Both the position numbers and the translations under genes were made by a program. From positions 86,465 through 150,464 of the forward strand of contig MU404159.1 of assembly GCA_022695795.1 (NCBI GenBank): a DNA stretch of 64,000 nt, given 5' to 3'. The DNA is from Biscogniauxia marginata. Lineage: Eukaryota > Ascomycota > Sordariomycetes > Xylariales > Xylariaceae. The notes beneath the pieces are model-generated. The model saw only the letters and a program-made list of their open reading frames with translations. It had not been told where the DNA came from and made no database searches. This document shows, piece by piece, positions 1 to 9,598 of the stretch. Numbering within the stretch: position 1 is the stretch's first letter; each line of letters opens with the position of its first letter.

Positions 1-730
1 AAATGTGACTGCGGCAACTGGTGAGGATTTGAGAGGTAGGTAATTGTTTTTGTTGTTTGCGGTAGGCCTGGCGATTGAAAAGACGACGAGAATCATCCTA
101 ATTGGTTTCCTTAATTGAAGTGGGGACAAAGGACCACCTTAGTCACGTGACTTTATCCAGTGGGTACCTAGGTAGGTACGTATAGAATTGTGTTACATTC
201 TTGGAAGCATTCTTGGAAGTAATGGAAGAAAGACACTAAGGTAGGTGGGTACGTACCTAGGTACATGTACGTAGGCACCTGCCCAGACTGTAGCTAGATA
301 CTTATGGCATACTGGTACGAGCACCTAGCTGGTAGGTACCTAAGCACGTGTAAGTACCGAATTTCGTGACTCCGGGCCGGTGAACCCCTGAAGCATCTCA
401 CGTCAGTGCCTGGCTTGGCGGAAGCTAGTGCCAGCGCCTTTTTCTCCGGGGCATTTCTTCAACTTGCCTTCATTAAGCTCTGTTATTCTCTTGTCGCCCT
501 GACGATACTTGCTAGTAAACCCTCAACAGAGTCCAAAGGAACAGCCATTAGCTGGTTGTACTTTGGACCTGGATAGAGAGTCTAACCTGGGACCAGACCA
601 CATGGATTTCTTTCTGCGATCACAGCATCGCGGCCCACGTTGCCATCGGCTTTTCTAATCGCTCACAAACCCCAACCTTCAACATCAAACCACATCTCCG
701 ACCCGACCCGAGTCGAATAGCAGCACCGCT
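1..730. promoter_or_regulatory. Upstream region of the TAM41-like gene; TACCTAGGTAGG-rich
   Basis: No coding region is seen. Positions 160-360 hold many variants of TACCTAGGTAGGTAC, a word that recurs in intergenic DNA elsewhere in the window (for example 7780-7830, 8040-8060 and 59600-59650). Positions 640-720 are C/T- and CA-rich just before the start codon at 731, as is common in fungal 5' leaders. No TATA box could be assigned with confidence. Confidence 0.4.
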
Positions 731-2338
731 ATGGCGCCACATGTGATGTCTTCTCATATTCGCTATTCCTTGACAGTGCGAGCGTATGCTGCGGCCCTAC
801 GATCCCTTGCCGTCCAACCTGCCCGAGGCGCGAAACCACGCCCACGATGCCCCTCGCCCCGAATATCCAACATTGCCCAGCTCCAAGTCCGCACTTTTGC
901 ATCGAAGCCTCCCACAGGCTCGAAACCAGTGGGTTCTCAAGCTGAGGTTCGCAAAGAGTCTGGGTCCGAGTCTGCCACAGCTGCCGCCAAATCACCCGAG
1001 GGGTCCCGTCCGCAATCGCCTACTCCGTCCTCATCCTTGTCAAATTCGGACCAGTCTGGTGTCGACTGGGAGGAAAAGCTAAACTACGACATAGAGAAGT
1101 TTACAGACTTGCCTTATGCAAATTTTGGTGTCAACCAGCACATGGTCATCAACCAAGAATTTAAAGAGGTCCTTCGTCAAATACTCTGGAGGTTTAGGGC
1201 ACCCATCCGATATGCCTTTGCATACGGCTCTGGAGTCTTCCCTCAGACAACAGGCGGCGCCGCTACCGAAGCCGAGATCAAGGCTGTTCATCCGAAGGCA
1301 CCCATTGCTGTTCAAAAGGCCCAGGATGGCTCCCCTAAGATGATCGACTTCATCTTCGGCGTATCGCATACGCAACATTGGCACTCGCTAAATTTAATGC
1401 AACATCGCGACCATTATTCAGCTCTAGGGTCCTTGGGATCTGCCGCTGTTTCACATGTCCAGGATAAATGGGGTGCTGGCGTATATTTCAACCCCTATGT
1501 CACTGTTGACGGGATTCTGATAAAATACGGTGTTGTGAACCTTGATACTCTGTGTAGAGATCTAAGCGAATGGGATACGCTCTACCTAGCCGGCCGTCTA
1601 CACAAGCCCGTCAAGATCTTACGGGACGATCCCAGAGTTCGTCTCTCCAATCAGATGAATCTCCTATCAGCGCTACGGACGGCTCTCCTACTACTCCCCT
1701 CGACATTTAGCGAACAGGAACTTTATGCGACGATTGCTGGTATAAGTTACCTCGGCGACCCGCGCATGGCCTTCCCTACGGAAAACCCGAAGAAGGTCAC
1801 GAATATCGTAAACCACAACATGATGAACTTCCGATGGCTTTACGCGCCGCTTGTTGAATCTCTACCGAATGTTATTTATAACGACCCAGCCTGCAAGGAT
1901 CCCGATTGGATAGCCAATACGGACTCCGTACTGATGCTCCAGCAAAACATGGATCCCATCAAGCGGGGTAATATGGTTCGTCGCCTGCCGAAGGCTTTCC
2001 GATCCAAGCTGTATTTCGAGTACCAGAAGAAGTTCCAGATTCCTCAGCTCGAGTTTGACAAGATGATGGACGAGAATGAGAACGAGAATACAGGCTCCTT
2101 TAAACGGCAACAAGGTGGTGGCTTCGAGCAACGCATTGCGCAGGATCCACCCGAAGAGCTCAGGAAGACCGTGCGCGAGGTTATCAGGAAGACTATCTAT
2201 TGGTCTAGTACTACTCAAAGTCTCAAGAGCTTTTTCACGGCCGGGTTTGGTCGAGGCACCCGCTATATTGGCGAAAAGGTGTCCCAGTATCGCCAAGGAA
2301 ACAAATCCAAGGACGAGAACAAGGAGTCTTGTGATTGA
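731..2338 (+). CDS. TAM41: Mitochondrial CDP-diacylglycerol synthase (phosphatidate cytidylyltransferase), TAM41 family
   Basis: Single-exon gene of 535 aa. The TAM41/Mmp37 family makes CDP-diacylglycerol from phosphatidic acid and CTP on the matrix side of the mitochondrial inner membrane, the first committed step to cardiolipin. The first ~60 residues are rich in Arg, Ala and Ser and poor in acids, as in a mitochondrial targeting peptide. A low-complexity Ser/Pro/Gln linker follows to about residue 110. The conserved domain starts near WEEKLNYDIEKF. It contains the nucleotidyltransferase motif YGSGVF at 165-170 and MIDFIFGV at 204-211, which supplies a metal-binding Asp. HKPVKI, the family stretch LRTALLLLP and a basic C-terminus follow. 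A second Met at residue 6 could also start translation. It is longer than the yeast protein mainly because of the N-terminal linker. No break is seen. It marks the conserved end of the window. Confidence 0.93.
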   Translation: MAPHVMSSHIRYSLTVRAYAAALRSLAVQPARGAKPRPRCPSPRISNIAQLQVRTFASKPPTGSKPVGSQAEVRKESGSESATAAAKSPEGSRPQSPTPSSSLSNSDQSGVDWEEKLNYDIEKFTDLPYANFGVNQHMVINQEFKEVLRQILWRFRAPIRYAFAYGSGVFPQTTGGAATEAEIKAVHPKAPIAVQKAQDGSPKMIDFIFGVSHTQHWHSLNLMQHRDHYSALGSLGSAAVSHVQDKWGAGVYFNPYVTVDGILIKYGVVNLDTLCRDLSEWDTLYLAGRLHKPVKILRDDPRVRLSNQMNLLSALRTALLLLPSTFSEQELYATIAGISYLGDPRMAFPTENPKKVTNIVNHNMMNFRWLYAPLVESLPNVIYNDPACKDPDWIANTDSVLMLQQNMDPIKRGNMVRRLPKAFRSKLYFEYQKKFQIPQLEFDKMMDENENENTGSFKRQQGGGFEQRIAQDPPEELRKTVREVIRKTIYWSSTTQSLKSFFTAGFGRGTRYIGEKVSQYRQGNKSKDENKESCD

Positions 2339-3317
2339 TGCTATCAGCCGCCCAAACCTCCATCACCTGGTGGCGTAGAGTCTGTGTCAAGTATATACCT
2401 CGCATGCGTGTGCGTTTACGATGCAGCTCGTCTTGAACTTGGTCACAGGGTAACTGTCCTTGAAGCTACCACGGATCATCTAACTTTTCCTTCTCCGATT
2501 TTCTTGTCATTGCCTAGTACTGAAAAATTAGGATGCGTACACAGGTCGGGGACGGGTTTGGTTTAGAATAATTATACGTTTATGAGACACCAGGCAGGCA
2601 ATCAAGCAGATGAGGTGTTCCTTTTCTTGGCTTATGCGTGTATGCGATCTTCTTCTGCGGGAAAGTGGAGCATGAGTAGGTATTTCACGTACTTTTTGAG
2701 GCGTTCGTCGGATAGAAATGCGAGGGACCGCATAGGTATTTGGCGAGCCGATCTGTACGTATGAATAATGTAAAGGAAATTTTACGCATTTGATACGCTG
2801 CCTGCTTACATGGGTAGGCATGCATTGTCAAATCGATGATAAACTTTATTTACATCCAACTAAGCAACAAGATCGCCGATATGTGAATACTTGCCTCTCT
2901 GGGAAGTTAATCGAAAGGCAGTATAAAGGATGATGATTGACACAGGCATGAAGCTATGAGCTCGTGATGATCTCTTCGGCTATCAAATGTAGGATGGGCA
3001 GTTGAGTTTAGGGGAGGGAATCTAATCCATATACCAGGGAGACCACAGGAACCGACCTCGATCTAGCAACTTGCAATATCATGGCTGCTTTACTTACAAG
3101 TTCGCCTTACTGACGAGCCCTATTCTACAATCCCGGTTAACGACACACATAGATAAGGAGCGACGATATATCATTATGTATTATATGCGACTGCGAGTTT
3201 ACGTGAAATTAATCCTGTCCCAACTGTATCCGACTTGACCCATACATTCCCCTGAACCAGACCAGAGAGGATCGATTTACCGACGGTAAACGCAACTACC
3301 ATCTTGCGTGTATGACT
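2339..3317. other. Intergenic region between convergent genes
   Basis: This holds the 3' region of the TAM41-like gene and that of the minus-strand gene ending at 3318. The two genes converge. I see no supported coding region, RNA gene or repeat. Confidence 0.4.
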
Positions 3318-3942
3318 TTACCACTTCTCCTTGGCGACATTCGCCGCTCTATCGACCAAACGATCGGTGAATCCCTCGTTCTTCCCCCCCTCACCACTGC
3401 CCGACAAGCCCTCGGAGCGCTCCTCGCTGGCGTACGAGGAGGACTGTTCGTCGTTGTCGTCGCGGCGGCTGCTCCCGCTGAACGAGGATCCGGTCTCGTT
3501 CCCGCGGCCGTAGGTGCCCGACTCGTTGTTGCCGTAGGACGGGCCCCGCTCGTCGTCACCGCCGCCGCGGCTGTTGCTGTTGCCGTAGCCCGAGGAGGAC
3601 TCCGAGACGCCTCCGTACCCGCCACCGCTACCCTCCTGGGGGCGGTCCGAGTTCGCATAGTTGGACGAGCGTTCGCCGCCGCCGCTTCTGCTGCTGTTGT
3701 TCTTGTTGTTATTGTTGCCGGACGAGCCGTAGGCTGATGACGACGACTCGGTGGTGGATCCGTAGTTGTTGTCGGATTGGCGGTCGTAAGAGGAGGAGTT
3801 ATCGTTGTTGTCGTAGCGGTCTTTTTCGTTATTGTTAGCTTTGTACTTGAGGCCTTCGGGGAGCGAGAGGAAGTTTAGAGTTACCGTTTGTGCTGTTGCT
3901 GTTGTTGTTTCCAGAGAAGCCTTCGCTGCCGTAGGAGTTCAT
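3318..3942 (-). CDS. Low-complexity Asn/Ser/Gly-rich protein (halomucin-like label in fungi), two exons
   Basis: The start codon is at 3942-3940. Exon 1 is 3885-3942. A 64-bp intron at 3821-3884 begins GTAACT, has a CTAAC branch sequence and ends AAAAAG. Exon 2 is 3318-3820. The spliced length is 561 nt, or 186 aa, a multiple of three; unspliced, the frame breaks. The protein begins MNSYGSEGFSGNNN and consists of Asn, Ser, Gly, Tyr, Asp and Arg runs (YGSSGNNNN, GGGYGG). It ends in a short amphipathic tail, DRLVDRAANVAKEKW. There is no signal peptide and no catalytic motif. Fungi have many such hydrophilic, presumably disordered proteins, often labelled halomucin or stress-related; the function is unknown. 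The GC-rich repetitive DNA creates long open frames on the other strand, which I take as shadows. Confidence 0.6.
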
Positions 3943-5235
3943 CTTAATATATATATATTATTATTATGGATTAACCTTAAGAGTAATTGAAGAGTTAATT
4001 TTACGATATTATGTTGAAGAAGTTTGACGATTGACTAGTTTTTGTTCAGATTGTGTTGGTAATGCTGATGACGAAGAGAAATTTACTACGGATACGACAA
4101 GAGACCAGTTGCCTTTATAGGAACTTTACATTATCATCTGCGGAGGACTTGGTTCACCATCACATAACTTTCATTGAACCTCTAGCTAGGTCCGAGCTCG
4201 ATGCGAGTTTGAGTAATCATGAAGTAGTGAAGTCATCGTGCTGATGCGCAAAAGACAGAAGCCTGCTTAAGGTGCATGCTAGTGCCGTCCTGAGATGTTC
4301 GGGGTGAAGCTCTCGCGTTCTGATTCATACGTCAGACTTCGTATTCACCCACAAAATCCGCCTCAGCATCATCCTTAGACGGATTCATCGTTGTGCTAGG
4401 TCATACCTACTGCACTGAACTTTTCCATGGTCAGGCTTGACAAGTAGGCGCTTTGTACTAGCCCACTGCGCCGGATTATCTAAAAATGAAACTGACGCCA
4501 TTCTTACGTGCAATGCATGACCACTGCGCCGAATACTTGAAATGGCACGCAAGTTGAGGTTCTAGATCTCTCATCTAAGGTTGCAGAATCCGGATTCGGG
4601 GTTCTAGCTAGGGCCCGATGATCTGGTATGACGCAAGTGAGGTCGTATCGGGGATGACAGGGGGCATCAGGGAAGCCCTACTATAACTTGGAAATCGACC
4701 TGTAGCACGCACTCTGACTCCCGTACTATGTTCACACCAATGAACATGTTCACGCAATAATTCCACCTTGTGTTTGTATTTATTTACTCCCTATCAACTA
4801 TTACCCGCTATCTTCAATCTTGTTAGCCTGCCTAAGTGGTCGATTAAGTAATAGGGGTAATAGACGTAATAAGTACTCAAATAAGCTATCAGGCTAGGTA
4901 TCTATCCAATGTTATAACACAATGCTAGCTTTGCTTTTTATAAAGCTCTCGAATACTTCTACTTTCGTAATTGAAATTGGGCCTAGACGCCCGGATTCTG
5001 AACCGGGGTTTTCTAAACTACCTAAACTATCTCGATGCGGATCTCCCACGATAGGTCTACAGGAGAAACCTCGGATCCCAGATCCTGCCAGACACACAAC
5101 TCAGTGTATTTGGAAAATGTCCGCATCAAGAAGTCTGAGGGAGACCGAAGGTAGGCACCATGCTTCTCTGTTTCTATGCTGTTATCCTCTGGCCCAAGTG
5201 ACGCGGGAACGACCTTTCCTAGTGAATCCAGAGGT
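3943..5235. other. Intergenic, no gene supported
   Basis: AT-moderate sequence with only short open frames that lack recognisable motifs. There is a short AT microsatellite at 3949-3966. Nothing else could be supported. Confidence 0.4.
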
Positions 5236-5448
5236 GTGACAAGGGCTGTGGACTTGTAACTGTAGTTCGAGTTCAACTAATAATTCTCTTTGGTCTCAAG
5301 GGACTTTAAGATTCTCAAATATGGGGTATACGACTTCTGATATCCTGTATATATATGTATATAGATGGGTTTCGCCCACCTATCTCATAGACTCACCTGG
5401 AACTAATACACTTGATCTTATCCTCACATCTTCGTCTCATCTCAACAG
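5236..5448 (+). repeat. Solo-LTR-like repeat (family A), about 213 bp
   Basis: The segment begins TGTGACAAGGGCTGT and ends CATCTCAACA, the TG...CA form of an LTR. Its left part (5236-5307) matches 55856-55928, including the stretch AACTAATAATTCTCTTTGG. Its right part (5318-5448) matches 22650-22776, and both copies stop at the same CAACA end. A TATATATATGTATATAG promoter-like run lies in the middle. No clean target duplication was found. It abuts a truncated hAT transposase at 5449. Confidence 0.6.
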
Positions 5449-5976
5449 GAGAAGCCGGTGAAAGAAATTTCTATCAAAGTGCTTAACGAAGGTATTCGCA
5501 ATGGCTTAGTCTCGCTGGTGCTTAGGATTGATAGCGAGGTACTAAAGGAGGCTAGGCTGTCTGCTATCTCGAGTGCCAGCCGTTTTCTTTTCCGACTTGG
5601 ATTTTGTACTTTCGCCCTCAAGAGCAGACATATTATGATCATTGTATAAGTGTTCCATGGCGTTCTGGAGACCTGACGAGGTAAAGCTTTCAAGGGCCGG
5701 TAAGCGCTTTTGGATACAGCGCTTGCAGACCCAGCGGTGTTCTTCTTTTTTCTGTATATCATATCCGTGATCCGAAGCCCAAGAGCCCAGGCCTCGACAC
5801 CATTGGGCCCAGAGGTAGCCAGGAAAATGGGCAAAAAGGTAGCGCTCGTCGTCTTGTATAATAGTCTGGCGCAGGAACTGTCTGAACTGTCTTTTACCTG
5901 CAGCCGTGGTAATAGATAGAGCTGGAGAGCTCGTAAGTGATGATGGATCTACGGCATTATTCTCGCTAGTAGACAT
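5449..5976 (-). pseudogene. Truncated hAT (Restless-like) transposase, N-terminal BED zinc-finger part
   Basis: The open frame runs from the ATG at 5976 to a stop at 5542 (144 aa). It carries a BED-type zinc-finger pattern: WVCKRCIQKR (Cys-x2-Cys), then a ~20-residue spacer and HLYNDHNM (His-x4-His). The upstream sequence (FAHFPGYLWAQW) resembles the N-terminal region of fungal Restless-like hAT transposases. Past the stop the same frame continues to read family-like sequence (AIANTFVKHFDRNFFHRLLL) broken by two stops, and then ends exactly where the LTR-like repeat begins at 5448. The catalytic hAT core is missing, so this is a dead fragment. I infer that an LTR element or a recombination cut it off. 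Confidence 0.65.
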
Positions 5977-6783
5977 GGAACTACCCTTCTAATCGGTTAT
6001 TGTGACCGATCCCAAGATGAAGGCAAATAATTGGATAAAAACTAAATAAAAAGAAGGTCAGGTGAGCCGTGAGCTGACTTGCGGTTGCTAAGGTTATTTG
6101 TGTATACCACGTAGTTGCCGGGGCTTTAGGTAGATGCCTCAACTAGGTTATATATAGAGCCCTATAGGAGCTCCTAACAAGTCCACTATAATCCATTACA
6201 TTACATTAAACGGCAAATATAATGGATAAACGCTAAAGTCCAGTAGATTTATGTATTAAGTTGGCCAATTTGTCCACTACATTCGTCTACTAGTAGACTA
6301 CAGTGTAATTGATTTGAGCCCTGTGCAAGGTGAATTCAGGAGGCCAATATTACTAGAAGGTGAAGCGATGCCATCCCCTAAGACCAATAGAATGACCTGG
6401 TCCCAAGGTACTTTTGTAACATGGGGCAATTCGATATGACGACGAAGGCATCTCTTAGACGTACGACGAGTGAAGGCCTCTAGAGTAAAAGTCAACGCTA
6501 AAGTAGTAAATGACATAGTACAAAACACCTCGCCAAATCGTGTATTTAATATGTGAACTTACATGAACCAGAATTGAGAAAACTCAAACGATCTTGAACG
6601 ATATGTTATTATAATGATATTTTACGTGAGAATATATATATTTTTTCGGCTTAGTTTTCTTTTGACAAGAACTTCTTAGACCAGCTTGTCCAGGCAAGCT
6701 ATAATAATTCGGGGTTATATAGGTTAAGGTCGAATTAGGAGTTATGATAATGTCAGAGAGCAAAGTCTCCCACACTGTTAAAG
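5977..6783. other. Intergenic, no gene supported
   Basis: AT-rich sequence with short open frames only. The 76-aa minus-strand frame at 6298-6528 has no motif I recognise. Nothing supported. Confidence 0.35.
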
Positions 6784-7562
6784 CTATCTTAAATACTTCT
6801 GTATATGGATTGGACTACCATCAGCAGCCAACTTAGGCGTCAGGATTCTATACCCCTTGAATGTGGCTGGGTCAAAAGTTGGTTCCGGATATAGCCTTAA
6901 CCACATAGATGTAGTGTATGGATATCCTTGATGCTTTATGAAGGACGTGATCTTCCCATTCAGTTCTAACGTCGCGGCGTCAGATCTAGCAAGAAAGTGT
7001 GCGCGAATAGGGTCTCACCATTGATTGTCATTCGTACGGCAGGTTGGAGAGAGTAATGGTCCGACTGCTCGTGTAATAGTAGCAGGTCTTCGGGGATGTG
7101 GGTTCCTGGGTAGTTTTTTGCCGTCTAAGCTTTCAGGAGCGACTTTATTGATGTGAAAGAGATGGGGTTTAATATGCGCAGTCAACCTTACCTCGTGAGA
7201 ATGCATACACCATTATCCCTGAAGGCAGGGCCTGCACAAGTGACTGCTGGACCGGTGAGTTCGGTCGCAACGCGAGGCCATTTGGAGCTGGTAAATAGCA
7301 AGTCAGTCCTTGGATTCTCTATCCGGCTGGATACACCGGACTCTCCAATAGATCACCTGCCTTCGTAGGTCGATGGATCGAGCGCTTTCGGCTCGACCAG
7401 ACCGTCTTTAACAGCGATATCATAGGCACCAGATATCATAGGTGGTGGAACGCGTAGCTTGAAGCGACGACGACCGTCATACATCAGAAAAAGCTCCAAG
7501 GGAAATTCTCGTCGAAACACAGTAATTAAGCTCTTAGGTGCCATCTTGAAATCCCTTATCAA
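6784..7562 (-). CDS. Tse2-like ADP-ribosyltransferase toxin-domain protein, four exons
   Basis: Four exons: 7361-7562, 7192-7287, 7019-7105 and 6784-6965. They sum to 567 nt (188 aa), in frame. Introns: 7288-7360 (a GC donor after AAG, CTGAC branch, CCAG end), 7106-7191 (GTAAGG...CCCAG) and 6966-7018 (GTGAGA, CTGAC, TTAG). Each exon alone shows family sequence: VEPKALDPSTYE in exon 1, LALRPNSPVQQ in exon 2, LHEQSDHYSLQPA in exon 3. These resemble fungal proteins with the Tse2 ADP-ribosyltransferase toxin domain, named after the Pseudomonas type VI effector Tse2. In bacteria Tse2 acts in the cytosol; the role of fungal members is unknown to me. There is no signal peptide. An alternative start is Met7 at 7544. 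No immunity-like partner is obvious next door. The family call is from memory of motifs, not a search. The GC donor is the weakest point. Confidence 0.6.
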
Positions 7563-8199
7563 AAGCTGTGATTATACGCGTCGGGTTTGGTGCATGAGTG
7601 CGAGTGTTCACTGGGCGTACCAGGAAGGTGCCAAATAACGAAAGTTCAATTTTTGATGGGGGACATTTACGGGCTTTGACGGGCTCCCGAATGAATGATC
7701 AGAGAGAATATGATTGGACAATAAATAGCGGCTATGGGGGTCTAGGATACACGCCAAATACCTAATTCACTAGGTATGTACTACTTTTGTAACACCACCT
7801 AATATTATATGTGTGAGACTACCTAGGTAGACGGGAGAAACAAAAAAAGAAGCAAGCAAAGAAAATACCTACGGGAAAAGAAAAAAGGGAGGGAGGGAAC
7901 GCAGTCGGAACCAAACCTACGAATAATAAAAAATCATGGTGATGCTCCGATTAGAGCTGGTACGTGGTCCATGCTTTGCCAGACGACAATCACTAGGTAC
8001 ATAAATGAGCAGTAGAACATATGGTGTACGTTACCTGAGGTACATAGGTAGTTAATGTAGGTACAGGGGGGTGTAATTGTGCAAGGCGGCTGGCTTATTG
8101 TCTAGAGTTTATTGTTCCGTGGTGTTTTTATTGTTTGCCCACAGAGACCAGCTGCTGCCAATTGTCCGCAGACCCACCCCACCTTCCAGACCCCCCAGG
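7563..8199. other. Intergenic with TACCTAGG-type words
   Basis: No coding region is supported. There are TACCTAGGTAG-type words around 7780-7830 and 8040-8055, and an A/G-rich stretch at 7838-7900. Confidence 0.35.
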
Positions 8200-8270
8200 T
8201 ATAAAAGACTTTGCTCCCATTGCACTCTCAGACTTTCCTCTCTTCTTCTTTTCTTCTTCATACGACAATG
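8200..8270 (+). promoter_or_regulatory. Core-promoter-like region: TATAAAAG plus pyrimidine tract before an ATG
   Basis: TATAAAAG at about 8201-8208 is followed by a C/T-rich run (8228-8260) and an ATG at 8268. This is the classic layout of a strongly expressed fungal gene. The ATG is directly followed by TGAGT, so AT|GTGAGT can be a splice donor (see the putative unit at 8268-8554). Confidence 0.45.
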
Positions 8271-8554
8271 TGAGTACCAAAACACACTCCTGCACCCGGC
8301 TCGTGACGCTCGCGCGCATGCAAACCCGTACCTTAGGCACCTGCTGACCACACGCGATGACAGACTTCATGGAATCATTTCTATAGTATTCGTCCCACTT
8401 TGTGTTCCCTACAGGAGCCATAGATCCCACCCTGGTTGATGAACAAATATCCCCGCCGCCCAAGAGTGAAGTATTTCTCGTGCCTCTTCGGAGTGCCTTA
8501 CTCTCGAACTGTCCGCAAGGATGGCGGCGACCCTTGTGAGAGGTCCGCTGTATA
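8268..8554 (+). other. Putative small spliced transcript with a start codon split by an intron
   Basis: A possible donor, GTGAGT, begins at 8270, inside the ATG. A possible acceptor, CCCTACAG, ends at 8415. Splicing rebuilds an ATG followed by seven codons and a stop (MSHRSHPG). The stop overlaps a second ATG at 8439, which opens 38 codons (MNKYPRRPRVKYF...) in another frame. This could be a leader intron with a short upstream frame before a very small protein, or a non-coding RNA. No homologue is recognised. A run of about 18 T lies at 8658-8675. Low confidence. Confidence 0.2.
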
Positions 8555-8675
8555 GAGAGTGGTTTGATGATCTCGACCCTGTTGCTTGCGGTCTTGCCTC
8601 TTGGGCGCGCAGTCGGGGTAGGCGGTGGTGGACGTCTGACAGGCCTACCATTTCACCTTTTTTTTTTTTTTTTTT

Positions 8676-9598
8676 CATTGCTTTCGCGTGCACGCTCGCG
8701 TTGTGAAGAAGAATTTGATAGGGCTATCCACTCATGGAATGGGATGCCAACTTAGTTAAGCCGTACTGTTTTTAGGGCAAGGCCGCACGAGTAGAACTAG
8801 ATTTGTATTTATTGATAAAATCTTCCAGGTGATCAACTGAGTGGCCTGTTTCCATCAGCACCATCAGTCCTCCATAAAAAGAAACCTTGCTCTCTCCTGG
8901 CTGACGATTGTGCGAAGCTGATTCGAGGAAGCAAATCGCTGAGCAGCCCACAGACAACTTCATAGACGATCAAAGACCCTACCGAACTATCATGCTACCA
9001 TAATAGAACACGCCAATGAAGGGATAATAGAACACGCCATTATTTTGATGCTTTTATTTGAACCCATTTATTTAGCAGCTGTTCGAATCCCTATGTCTTT
9101 TATCACCTGCCACTACATCTACTCCATTGGGGAGAGGAGGCGTTAGTGTCGTGCCAATGTCGTTACTGCCATACTCGAAAATTTCGGCCTCGAGCTTCAG
9201 GAAGCAATAGTTCGATGCTTTGTACCGATATGTTTTTTGCCTTTGACAATCTGATATATTATTCTGTTACGAAGCCCAATTGCCATATGATCATACTTCA
9301 AGTACGGATACACGTATTTTCTCCACGTTAAGATATGTCCTTACCTCAAAAGAATTCAACACTGACAGCATCCCCATGGCCATAAAATAAGGACTGCTCT
9401 ACACACCAGCTCAGCATCACTTGTACCTTATCAATACCCCTGCTTTGCCTATCTCTACAGATCCCGCTTATTTCTTAGAGTGCAGGCTTAGAAAACTTTT
9501 GGCATTACCAGAATTCTGTTAATCTCAAGTTCGAACATAGAGCAAGTACTTAGCCCCTATCTCTACGGACAGCCTACCATAAGCTATCCGGACAACGA
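8676..9598. other. Intergenic, no gene supported
   Basis: Short open frames without motifs. This is the 3' side of the dioxygenase gene, which ends at 9599. A tandem-like pair 'aatagaacacgccat/aat' occurs near 9002-9042. Confidence 0.35.

Noticed and set aside
3312..3737. 141-codon plus-strand and 120-codon minus-strand Ala/Thr/Val-rich frames
   Set aside because: They are shadows of the Asn/Ser/Gly-rich gene on the minus strand in another frame. Their composition is only the repeat read out of phase.
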